The notes beneath the pieces were generated by a model. It had not been told where the DNA came from. It made no database searches and saw only the letters and a program-made list of their open reading frames with translations. Positions 39,754 to 47,241 of a stretch of DNA of 64,000 bases are shown one piece after another. Position numbers and translations under genes: made by a program. The stretch comes from Rugamonas aquatica (lineage in GTDB: Bacteria > Pseudomonadota > Gammaproteobacteria > Burkholderiales > Burkholderiaceae_D), in the NCBI RefSeq assembly GCF_009380215.1, contig NZ_WHUG01000001.1:911669-975668 (forward strand). The letters are read 5' to 3'. Position 1 is the stretch's first letter, and every line of letters starts with the position of its first letter.

Positions 39754-40635
39754 TCATCCTTTCATCGCAGGGAATTCGGTGATCTGGTAAGCCACCGGCT
39801 TCATCTCCGCCTCCACCTCGCGGAAGCCCAGGCCCTTGCCCGGCGCGGCCGGATCCCACGGCAGCGGCGTGCGCTTGTCCTGCGAGCCCGGCGCCGGCAG
39901 CGGGAAGATCAGCGACTTGGCCGCGTGATGCGCAATGTGGCCGCTCATGTGGTGGTTCTCCTGATGGATGTGGCCATAGAACACCGTCACGTTCGAATAC
40001 GGCATCAGCAGCGCCATGGCCTGCTCGCCGTCGCGCGTGGCCCAGTCCCACTTGGGCGCGAGGTCGAACAGGGGCCGGTGCGTCAACACGACGATGCGGG
40101 CATCCTTCGCCTGCCCGGCCAGATCGGCCCTCAGCCACGCCAGCTGCGCCTCGCCGATGCGCGCGCCGGGATCGGACACGTTGTCGATGGCGATGAAGTG
40201 CACGCCCTTGTGATCAAAGCTGTAGTGCGTCGCGCCGAAGAACTCCTGGAACGCCGCGCCGTTGTCGAGCGAGGCATCGTGCTCGCCCGCCAGATAACGC
40301 ACGTCCTTGACCTTCAAACCGGCCGTGATCTGCTTGAACTCCGCCATGCGCCGCCTGCGTTCGGCCGGGTCGTCGGTGGTGTGGGTCAGGTCGCCGGTAA
40401 AGACGATGAAGTCCGGCTGCACCGCCAGCGCGTTGACGCTGTCCACAGCCTGCCGCAGCGTGTTCTGCGCCTCCGGATTGGCCGGTCCCTTGTAGCCCCA
40501 ATGCGAATCGGACAGCTGCACAAAGTAGAAATCCTCGTAGCCGTCGGCCGCCAAGGCCTTGCCGTACAAGCCGGACATGAAGACGGCGCCGCCGCCCACC
40601 GCGCCCAGTCTTAGAAATCCTCTGCGATCGATCAT
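39754..40635 (-). CDS. Tat-exported metallophosphoesterase
   Basis: A 293-residue calcineurin-like phosphoesterase. Tat signal DRRGFLRLGAVGGGAVFMSG at the N-terminus. Metal motifs in order: QLSDSHWG, VFTGDLTHT, LAGEHD (in place of GNHD), VLTHRPLF and FYGHIHQENHH. It should act on phosphate esters in the periplasm after folded export. ATG 40635 is preferred over the longer frame because GGAG lies 6 bases upstream and the Tat motif follows at once. It is divergent from an ECF sigma factor gene and precedes the CuA cupredoxin. Confidence 0.88.
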   Translation of the reverse strand: MIDRRGFLRLGAVGGGAVFMSGLYGKALAADGYEDFYFVQLSDSHWGYKGPANPEAQNTLRQAVDSVNALAVQPDFIVFTGDLTHTTDDPAERRRRMAEFKQITAGLKVKDVRYLAGEHDASLDNGAAFQEFFGATHYSFDHKGVHFIAIDNVSDPGARIGEAQLAWLRADLAGQAKDARIVVLTHRPLFDLAPKWDWATRDGEQAMALLMPYSNVTVFYGHIHQENHHMSGHIAHHAAKSLIFPLPAPGSQDKRTPLPWDPAAPGKGLGFREVEAEMKPVAYQITEFPAMKG

Positions 40636-40762
40636 GATGTACTCCGTGGTGTGGTTGAAGAGACGGCGCCGCGACATGGCATAATCGGCGGGCGCCGGTC
40701 GTACCGGCTAAAACCCGGATCACGGCCCGGATATTCCCAATTATTTTTTTATTTCTGGATCG

Positions 40763-40789
40763 GGAATAAAACCGTTCCGAACGGAGTCT
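40763..40789 (+). promoter_or_regulatory. Possible ECF-type autoregulated promoter with palindrome
   Basis: GGAATAA (40763-40769) and GTCT (40786-40789) are 16 bases apart, like the GGAAT/GTC elements used by several ECF sigma factors. The palindrome CCGTTC-C-GAACGG (40772-40784) lies between them. The sigma gene starts 20 bases later. Weak evidence. Confidence 0.35.
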
Positions 40790-40809
40790 TCATCCACTGG
40801 ACCACTGCA

Positions 40810-41346
40810 ATGGATAAGTACTTGGGCGACGACGACAAAACCGCGCAATTCGAGGCGATGGCCATGCCGCACCTGGACGCGGCCTACAACCTGGCCCGCT
40901 GGCTGACCCGCGACCAGCATGACGCCGACGATCTGGTGCAGAACGCCTATCTGCGCGCCTTCCGCTTTGCCGACGGCTTTCGCGGCGGCGACGTGCGCGC
41001 ATGGCTGCTGACCATCGTGCGCCACACCTACTACAGCGCGTTGCGCGACGGCCAGGCGCAACGCGGCGATATCAGCTTCGACGAGGCGCTGCACGGCGAC
41101 GACGAGAGCACCGATCCGGCCGCCATCGTCGCCAGCCGCGACACGGGCCGCACCGTCAACGCCGCGCTGGCCCAGCTGCCGCAGGCGTTTCGCGAGGTGC
41201 TGGTGCTGAAGGAGATGGACGATCTGTCGTACAAGCAGATCGCGCAAGTGACTGAAACGCCGATCGGCACGGTGATGTCGCGGCTGGCCCGCGCACGCAA
41301 GCTGCTGCTGGCCTACCTGAAGCACGGAGAGCAGGATGGAATCTAA
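40810..41346 (+). CDS. ECF sigma factor
   Basis: A 178-residue extracytoplasmic-function sigma-70. Region 2 about 15-85: AYNLARWLTRDQHDADDLVQ, then AYLRAFRFADGFRGGDVRAW. Region 4 about 115-170: LPQAFREVLVLKEMDDLSYK and ETPIGTVMSRLARARKLLL. The open frame extends upstream to 40651, but 40810 gives the standard start. The following gene, overlapping by 11 bases, encodes its probable anti-sigma factor. Target genes may include the divergent phosphoesterase/cupredoxin pair. Confidence 0.92.
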   Translation: MDKYLGDDDKTAQFEAMAMPHLDAAYNLARWLTRDQHDADDLVQNAYLRAFRFADGFRGGDVRAWLLTIVRHTYYSALRDGQAQRGDISFDEALHGDDESTDPAAIVASRDTGRTVNAALAQLPQAFREVLVLKEMDDLSYKQIAQVTETPIGTVMSRLARARKLLLAYLKHGEQDGI

Positions 41347-42127
41347 GCACAGCCAGGACAAGTTGTCGGCCTACCTGGATGCCGAACTGAATGCGGCCGA
41401 CCGGCGGCAGCTGGAAGCGCATTTGTCCGGTTGTGACGATTGCACCGCCGCGCTGGCGCAGCTGCAAGCGTTGCGCGGCCGCGTCGCCTCGGAGGCGCAG
41501 CGCTACGCCGCGCCCGACTATCTGAAGCACCGCATTCACGCGGCGCTGCAAGCGGAGCCCACTCAGCGGCCGCCGCGCCGCACGACGCCGCCGCGCGTCT
41601 GGCCGTGGGCGTGGATCAACCTCGGCCTGGCAGGCGCCGCCACGGCTGCTTTTGCCGTGACGCTGACGCTATATCTGGGCCAGCCCTCGGCCAACGAACG
41701 CTTGGAACAGGAACTGGTGGCCAGCCACTTCCGTTCGCTGATGCCCAACCACCTCGCGGACGTGGCCTCGACCGACCAGCACACCGTCAAGCCCTGGTTC
41801 GCCGGCAAGCTGGATTTTTCGCCGCCCGTGTACGATCTGGCGCCGCAAGGCTATGCGCTGATCGGCGGCCGGCTCGATTATCTGCAACAGCGGGCGGTGG
41901 CGGCGCTGGCCTACCGGCACCGTCAGCACATCCTGAACCTGTACGTCTGGCCGGACGCCAGCGCCCGCAGCGACGCGCCGCATGCGGCGATGCGGCAAGG
42001 CTTCCATCTGCTGCGCTGGTCGCAGGACGGCATGCAGTATGTCGCCGTGTCCGACATCAACCCGCAGGATCTGGCGCTGTTCGCCGGCATGCTGCGCCAG
42101 AAAGTGGCACAGGCCGACGCGCAGTAG
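41336..42127 (+). CDS. Zinc-finger (ZAS) anti-sigma factor
   Basis: A 263-residue single-pass membrane protein. N-terminal ZAS motif H-x3-C-x2-C in EAHLSGCDDCTAAL near 28-41 binds and holds the sigma factor. Membrane span INLGLAGAATAAFAVTLTLY near 100-119. The periplasmic part of about 140 residues senses an unknown signal. The 11-base overlap with the sigma gene supports a one-to-one complex. A small hairpin CGCGGC-ttttt-GCCGCG follows the stop without a T run. Confidence 0.88.
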   Translation: MESKHSQDKLSAYLDAELNAADRRQLEAHLSGCDDCTAALAQLQALRGRVASEAQRYAAPDYLKHRIHAALQAEPTQRPPRRTTPPRVWPWAWINLGLAGAATAAFAVTLTLYLGQPSANERLEQELVASHFRSLMPNHLADVASTDQHTVKPWFAGKLDFSPPVYDLAPQGYALIGGRLDYLQQRAVAALAYRHRQHILNLYVWPDASARSDAPHAAMRQGFHLLRWSQDGMQYVAVSDINPQDLALFAGMLRQKVAQADAQ

Positions 42128-42187
42128 AGGACGCGGCTTTTTGCCGCGCCATGGTATTGTGGCTTGTTTATTCGACCACATTACAAC

Positions 42188-42913
42188 ATGAACAAAAAAT
42201 TGATCGGCTCCGCTGCCGTACCGGCCGCAATACTGGGCCTGCTGGCCTGCCTGGGCGGCTGCCGCGAAAAACCTGCGCCAGCCGCGCCCACGCCGCGCGT
42301 GGCGGCCGCCTCCCAGTTGCCCGTCGGTGTGCATGCGCCGCAGCCTGAAGGCGGCTCCGACGGCGAGGAAGTTGAAATCACCCAAACGCTGAAGGGCAAG
42401 GACTTCACGCTGGAAGTGTATGCCAGCGGCAGCGACCCGGTCCGCAATCTGATGATTAGCATGACGGAAAGCAGCGAGATTCGCCTGTTCCGTTCGGACT
42501 CAGGCCAGACCTCCGAACTTGGCAGCATGCTCTTCGCACCGGCCGACACCTTTGAACTCAAGGAGCTGATACCCGGCGAACCGCGCCAGCAAATCCTCTG
42601 CAAGGGCAAGCAGTTGCTGAGCCGGGGCGCGGGCACACTGGGCAGCTACTCGCTCTACCGCATCGAAGGCGACCACCTGCAGGAACTGCTCAGCCTGATC
42701 GTCGAACGCGTGGTCGAAGAGGGCAACGGCTATCAGCCACAAACGCTGCACGCAACCGTTGAGGAAACCACGCGCGACGGCCAGCCACTCATCGTCTACC
42801 GGGTCAAGGCCGGCAAGCTGGCGGAGCGCACCATCGAATTCCGCTGGAATGGCAAGCTGTTCGAAGACGCCAGCGGCGAGTACGCCAAGCTCACCGCCGC
42901 ATACAATCCCTGA
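42188..42913 (+). CDS. Lipoprotein of unknown function
   Basis: A 241-residue protein with a lipoprotein signal: MNKKLIGSAAVPAAILGLLA followed by the lipobox CLGGC. A Pro/Ala-rich linker follows (about 28-55), then a folded part with no recognised domain (ITQTLKGKDFTLEVYASGSD, LRSRGAG-like turn and a C-terminal EFRWNGKLFEDASGEY). ATG 42188 is preferred over 42164 because only it gives a clean signal peptide. It sits between the anti-sigma factor and the second YidD-like gene, 11 bases before the latter. Confidence 0.72.
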   Translation: MNKKLIGSAAVPAAILGLLACLGGCREKPAPAAPTPRVAAASQLPVGVHAPQPEGGSDGEEVEITQTLKGKDFTLEVYASGSDPVRNLMISMTESSEIRLFRSDSGQTSELGSMLFAPADTFELKELIPGEPRQQILCKGKQLLSRGAGTLGSYSLYRIEGDHLQELLSLIVERVVEEGNGYQPQTLHATVEETTRDGQPLIVYRVKAGKLAERTIEFRWNGKLFEDASGEYAKLTAAYNP

Positions 42914-42924
42914 GCAGGAACGCC

Positions 42925-43401
42925 ATGAAACGTCCGGTCCTGGCCGCCATCACTGTCTATCAACGCTGCCTGTCGCCGCTGAAAGGCTACAGCTGCGCCT
43001 TCCGCGTCCACACCGGCAGGGACAGCTGCTCGGCCTACGGCAAGCGCGCCATCGCCCGCCACGGGCTTGCGGCCGGCTTGCTACTGTTACAGCGCCGCAT
43101 GGAGGATTGCGGCGCCCTGCACCGCCACCACATAGCGCGGCCGGTCCTGAGCGCGCGGCACCGCCGGCAGGCCGGCTTTTGCAGCATGGGGGAGATCTTC
43201 GACTTCGGCTGCGACTTCCTGGCCGACTGGGCGCGCGACGCGCGCTGCTGCAGCTGGCGCTACAGCACCCTTCCAACCGAGCTCGACGACAACTACAAAG
43301 ACAACACCGGCCGCCGCCGGCGCCGCAAAAAATCCCCGGTGCCGAAAAAGGATAAATTGAACGATAATGTCGGCTCTGCATCTGATAGCATCAAAAAATG
43401 A
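42925..43401 (+). CDS. YidD-like protein with basic tail (copy 2)
   Basis: A 158-residue paralogue of the protein at 38934. Shared blocks include CAFRVHTGRDSCSAYG and SARHRRQAGFC, and a 23-base stretch of identical DNA within the first block. YidD core about 1-65 (VYQRCLSPLKGYSCAFRVHT); this copy keeps the LSPLKGY motif better than copy 1. The tail has fewer cysteines and a strongly basic segment GRRRRRKKSPVPKKDK. The stop overlaps the folA start by ATGA. Membrane-protein insertion is the family role; action here is unknown. Confidence 0.82.
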   Translation: MKRPVLAAITVYQRCLSPLKGYSCAFRVHTGRDSCSAYGKRAIARHGLAAGLLLLQRRMEDCGALHRHHIARPVLSARHRRQAGFCSMGEIFDFGCDFLADWARDARCCSWRYSTLPTELDDNYKDNTGRRRRRKKSPVPKKDKLNDNVGSASDSIKK

Positions 43402-43889
43402 GCTCATTGACCATCATCGTCGCCATGGACGCCCAGCGCGGCATCGGCATCAACAACACCCTGCCGTGGAAGCTGCCGGAAGACCTGGCGCATTTCAAGC
43501 GTTTGACCACCGGCCACCCTATCGTCATGGGCCGCAAGACCTTTGACTCGATCGGCCGGCCATTGCCCAACCGCCGCAACATCGTCATCACCCGCAACGC
43601 CGAGTGGCGCCATGAGGGCGTGGACGCGGTCGGCTCGGTCGAGGCGGCCCTGGCGCTGCTGGACGGCGCGCCCGGCTTCGTCATCGGCGGCGCCGAAATC
43701 TACCAGCAGGCCATGCCGCTGGCGGACCAGTTGATAATTACCGAGATCGCCCGCACCTTCCAGTGTGACGCCTTCTTCCCCGAACTCGACGCCAGCGTAT
43801 GGCAGGAAACCGCCCGCGAGAAGCACGCGTCGGAAACGGCGGATTTGCAGTACGCTTTTGTTACACTGCGCCGCAAGGCCCAGGCTTAA
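43398..43889 (+). CDS. folA: Dihydrofolate reductase
   Basis: A 163-residue NADPH enzyme regenerating tetrahydrofolate. Seen: IVAMDAQRGIGINNTLPWKL near 6-25, LAHFKRLTTGHPIVMGRKTF near 31-50, and FVIGGAEIYQQAMPLADQL near 93-111. Start overlaps the YidD-like stop by 4 bases. thyA, which makes dihydrofolate, is upstream on the same strand; such closeness is common, but the intervening block of eight genes is not. Confidence 0.97.
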   Translation: MSSLTIIVAMDAQRGIGINNTLPWKLPEDLAHFKRLTTGHPIVMGRKTFDSIGRPLPNRRNIVITRNAEWRHEGVDAVGSVEAALALLDGAPGFVIGGAEIYQQAMPLADQLIITEIARTFQCDAFFPELDASVWQETAREKHASETADLQYAFVTLRRKAQA

Positions 43890-43919
43890 TCTTCAACCTC
43901 TTCAAGGAATCAACACCAA

Positions 43920-44540
43920 ATGTCAGGCGACGGTTTTCACGTACACGGACCTCATGACCACGCGGTCGAACACGCGGCTCACGGCAGCGATGGCTTTTCG
44001 AACAATATTGCCGTCATGACGGCAATCCTGGCCACCGTCGGCGCCACCTTCGGCTACCTGGGCGGCGCCACGCAGAACGACGCGGCGCTGTTCAAGAACA
44101 ACGCGGCCATCGACAAGACCCAGGCCGCCAACAGCTGGAACTACTACCAGGCCAAATCGAGCAAGCAAAACCTGGCCGAGCTGGCCATGGTGCTGCCCGG
44201 CGTCGATCCGAAGAAGTACGAGGCCGACGTGGCCCGCTACAAATCGGAGAAGGACGACATCAAGAAAGAGGCCGAAAAGTGGGAGGAATCCTCTAAAGAG
44301 TGGAACCACAAGTCGGACGAGTCCATGCACGCGCACCACCAGTGGGCGCTGGCCACCACCGCCGAGCAGATCGCCATCTCGCTGGCCGCCATCACCCTGC
44401 TGACCCGCAAGAAATGGATGATGGGCCTGGCCTACGGCGTAGCCGGCGTCGGCATCGCGCTGGGCGCGTTTGCCTGGTTCCACGTCGATCCTGTCGGCCA
44501 GATGCTGGCCAAGCTGGGCGGCGGCGCAGTCGGCCACTGA
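43920..44540 (+). CDS. DUF4337 membrane protein
   Basis: A 206-residue protein. His-rich cytosolic start (HVHGPHDHAVEHAAHG), membrane span AVMTAILATVGATFGYLGG near 32-50, a charged helical, probably coiled-coil region about 75-135 (KYEADVARYKSEKDDIKKEA), then two spans ATTAEQIAISLAAITLL and GLAYGVAGVGIALGAFAWF. This is the DUF4337 architecture; function unknown. It follows folA by 30 bases. The 190 bases after it are covered by the leader described at 44607. Confidence 0.82.
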   Translation: MSGDGFHVHGPHDHAVEHAAHGSDGFSNNIAVMTAILATVGATFGYLGGATQNDAALFKNNAAIDKTQAANSWNYYQAKSSKQNLAELAMVLPGVDPKKYEADVARYKSEKDDIKKEAEKWEESSKEWNHKSDESMHAHHQWALATTAEQIAISLAAITLLTRKKWMMGLAYGVAGVGIALGAFAWFHVDPVGQMLAKLGGGAVGH

Positions 44541-44606
44541 GGCGATGTAATGCCGTGGTAACACTGTTGCTGCAACCTTAACGGGTTTATTGCAATATTT
44601 TTTTCC

Positions 44607-44721
44607 CGCAGAGGCCGCATTTCTGCGAGAATCCCGTTCTTATTTTTTTTATGCGACTGCCGAACCAGTAGTCGCGCCCTAGTCCGCCCCTCCACACAAG
44701 TCAGGGGCGGCTTGCTTTTTT
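44607..44721 (+). promoter_or_regulatory. Three-hairpin leader ending in a terminator-like stem before the decarboxylase
   Basis: Stem 1 CGCAGA/TCTGCG (44607-44627), stem 2 GCGACT/AGTCGC (44653-44675) and stem 3 CCGCCCCT/AGGGGCGG (44684-44710), the last followed by CTTGCTTTTTT. The T tract ends at 44721 and the GGAG ribosome site begins at 44722, so no promoter fits between this terminator-like element and the gene. Transcripts must read through it, which suggests attenuation. It matches no riboswitch class I can name. Confidence 0.6.
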
Positions 44722-44731
44722 GGAGACATGC

Positions 44732-46984
44732 ATGAAATTTCGTTTCCCCATCGTCATCATCGACGAGGATTTCCGTTCCGAGAACACGTCCGGCCTGGGC
44801 ATTCGCGCCCTGGCCGATGCGATGGAAAAAGAAGGCATGGAAGTGGTGGGCGTGACCAGCTACGGCGACCTGTCCCAGTTCGCCCAGCAGCAGTCGCGCG
44901 CATCGGCCTTCGTGCTGTCGATCGACGATGAGGAATTCGGCGCCGGTTCGGCCGAGGAAACCGACGTGGCGCTGAAGTCGCTGCGCGCCTTCGTCGAAGA
45001 GATCCGCTACAAGAACGCCGACATCCCGATCTATCTGTACGGCGAAACCCGCACCTCGCGCCATATCCCCAACGATATCCTGCGCGAGCTGCACGGCTTC
45101 ATCCACATGTTCGAAGATACGCCGGAATTCGTCGCGCGCCACATCATCCGCGAAGCCAAGTCCTACCTGGACGGCCTGTCGCCGCCGTTCTTCCGCGCGC
45201 TGGTGCACTACGCCAACGACGGTTCCTACTCGTGGCACTGCCCTGGCCACTCGGGCGGCGTGGCTTTCCTGAAGTCGCCGATCGGCCAGATGTTCCACCA
45301 GTTCTTCGGCGAGAACATGCTGCGCGCCGACGTCTGCAACGCCGTTGAAGAGCTGGGCCAGCTGCTGGACCACACCGGCCCGGTCGCCGCCTCCGAGCGC
45401 AACGCCGCCCGCATCTTCAACGCCGACCATTGCTACTTCGTGACCAACGGCACCTCGACCTCGAACAAGATGGTCTGGCACTCGACCGTGGCGCCGGGCG
45501 ACATCGTCGTGGTCGACCGCAACTGCCACAAGTCCATCCTGCACTCGATCATCATGTGCGGCGCGATTCCGGTATTCCTGATGCCGACCCGTAACCACCT
45601 GGGCATCATCGGTCCGATTCCGCTGGAAGAGTTCACGATGGAGAGCATCATGCGCAAGATCGAGGCGAATCCGTTCGCCCGCGAAGCCGTGAACAAGAAG
45701 CCGCGCATCCTGACCATCACCCAGTCGACCTACGACGGCGTGGTCTACAACGTGGAAACCCTGCGCGAAATGCTGGACGGCCAGATCGATACCCTGCACT
45801 TCGACGAAGCCTGGCTGCCGCACGCCACCTTCCACGATTTCTACAAGAACATGCACGCCATCGGCAAGGACCGTCCGCGCGCCAAGGAATCGATGATCTT
45901 CTCGACCCAGTCGACCCACAAGCTGCTGGCCGGCCTGTCGCAGGCTTCGCAGGTGCTGGTGCGTGAATCGGAGTCGGTCAAGCTGGACCGCGACGCCTTC
46001 AACGAGGCTTACCTGATGCACACCTCGACCTCGCCGCAGTACTCGATCATCGCTTCGTGCGACGTCGCTGCCGCGATGATGGAAGCGCCAGGCGGCACCG
46101 CGCTGGTGGAAGAATCGATCCTCGAAGCGCTGGACTTCCGCCGCGCGATGAAGAAGATCGACCAGGAATGGGGCAAGGACTGGTGGTTCCAGGTGTGGGG
46201 CCCGCAGGAGTTCGCCGAAGAAGGCATCGGTTCGCAGGAAGACTGGATCATCAAGGCGGAAGACGACTGGCACGGCTTCGGCAAGCTGGCGCCGAACTTC
46301 AACATGCTGGACCCGATCAAGGCCACCATCGTCAACCCGGGCCTGTCGCTGGACGGCCAGTTTGCCGAGTCCGGCATCCCTGCGTCCATCGTCACCAAGT
46401 ACCTGGCCGAGCACGGCGTCATCATCGAGAAGTGCGGCCTGTACTCGTTCTTCATCATGTTCACCATCGGCATCACCAAGGGCCGCTGGAACACGCTGCT
46501 GACCGCGCTGCAACAGTTCAAGGACGATTACGACAAGAACCAGCCGATGTGGCGCATCCTGCCGGAATTCGCGGCCGCCAACCCGACCTACGAAGGCATG
46601 GGCCTGCGCGACCTGTGCCAGCAGATCCACGATTTCTACAAGGCTTACGACGTGGCGCGCCTGACCACCGAGATGTACCTGTCGGACATGATCCCGGCCA
46701 TGAAGCCGTCGGACGCGTTCGCCAAAATGGCGCACCGCGAGATCGAGCGCGTCGCCATCGACGAGCTGGAAGGCCGCATCACGTCGATCCTGCTGACGCC
46801 GTATCCACCGGGCATTCCGCTGCTGATCCCGGGCGAGCGCTTCAACAAGACCATCGTCGACTACCTGCGCTTCGCGCGCGACTTCAACGAGCGCTTCCCC
46901 GGCTTTGAGACCGACGTGCACGGCCTGGTCAAGCGCGAAGTGGACGGCAAACGCGGCTACTTCGTGGACTGCGTCAAGCAATAA
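44732..46984 (+). CDS. Orn/Lys/Arg decarboxylase, large wing-domain type
   Basis: A 750-residue fold-type I PLP decarboxylase producing a polyamine (cadaverine, agmatine or putrescine). N-terminal wing domain about 1-130 (FPIVIIDEDFRSENTSGLGI), PLP core about 130-575 with the Schiff-base Lys397 in STHKLLAGLSQASQV and FDEAWLPHATFHD near 350, and C-terminal domain to 750. Length matches AdiA/SpeF/LdcC enzymes. ATG 44732 has GGAG 6 bases upstream; TTG 44720 is rejected. Monocistronic, with a strong terminator. Substrate cannot be assigned; acid resistance or polyamine supply are the usual roles. Confidence 0.92.
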   Translation: MKFRFPIVIIDEDFRSENTSGLGIRALADAMEKEGMEVVGVTSYGDLSQFAQQQSRASAFVLSIDDEEFGAGSAEETDVALKSLRAFVEEIRYKNADIPIYLYGETRTSRHIPNDILRELHGFIHMFEDTPEFVARHIIREAKSYLDGLSPPFFRALVHYANDGSYSWHCPGHSGGVAFLKSPIGQMFHQFFGENMLRADVCNAVEELGQLLDHTGPVAASERNAARIFNADHCYFVTNGTSTSNKMVWHSTVAPGDIVVVDRNCHKSILHSIIMCGAIPVFLMPTRNHLGIIGPIPLEEFTMESIMRKIEANPFAREAVNKKPRILTITQSTYDGVVYNVETLREMLDGQIDTLHFDEAWLPHATFHDFYKNMHAIGKDRPRAKESMIFSTQSTHKLLAGLSQASQVLVRESESVKLDRDAFNEAYLMHTSTSPQYSIIASCDVAAAMMEAPGGTALVEESILEALDFRRAMKKIDQEWGKDWWFQVWGPQEFAEEGIGSQEDWIIKAEDDWHGFGKLAPNFNMLDPIKATIVNPGLSLDGQFAESGIPASIVTKYLAEHGVIIEKCGLYSFFIMFTIGITKGRWNTLLTALQQFKDDYDKNQPMWRILPEFAAANPTYEGMGLRDLCQQIHDFYKAYDVARLTTEMYLSDMIPAMKPSDAFAKMAHREIERVAIDELEGRITSILLTPYPPGIPLLIPGERFNKTIVDYLRFARDFNERFPGFETDVHGLVKREVDGKRGYFVDCVKQ

Positions 46985-47003
46985 ACCTGCGCTGCTCGAC
47001 AAC

Positions 47004-47039
47004 AAAGCCCGCCGGCACTCAGCCGGCGGGCTTTTTTTT
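47004..47039 (+). terminator. Strong intrinsic terminator of the decarboxylase gene
   Basis: A 13-bp stem AAAGCCCGCCGGC/GCCGGCGGGCTTT with a 5-base loop and eight T residues. The following stretch to 47241 (about 200 bases) is markedly AT-rich and contains no gene. Confidence 0.93.
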
Positions 47040-47241
47040 ATGCAATTGCTGCGTTGCGGAAAATTAACATTTCCGGGAAAATATTGTTATTTGCATCATA
47101 ATAAGTTCCGTCATTTTCCACCCATCTTCGGCCAACATCCGTCATTAATTTTATTGTTGCTGCGCGGAATTGAAATAAGTTTTCTTTTGAAAGTTGGGCT
47201 CTTTTACAATCGCCCCTTTTGGAATTCCAAAAGGCAAGAGA

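Noticed and set aside
44607..44721. Known guanidine (mini-ykkC) or speF-type leader
   Set aside because: The loops lack the ACGR signature of mini-ykkC and no conserved element of other named classes was recognised.
44432..47005. 857-residue minus-strand frame opposite the decarboxylase
   Set aside because: It mirrors the codon bias of the decarboxylase gene and has no recognisable motif or start region.
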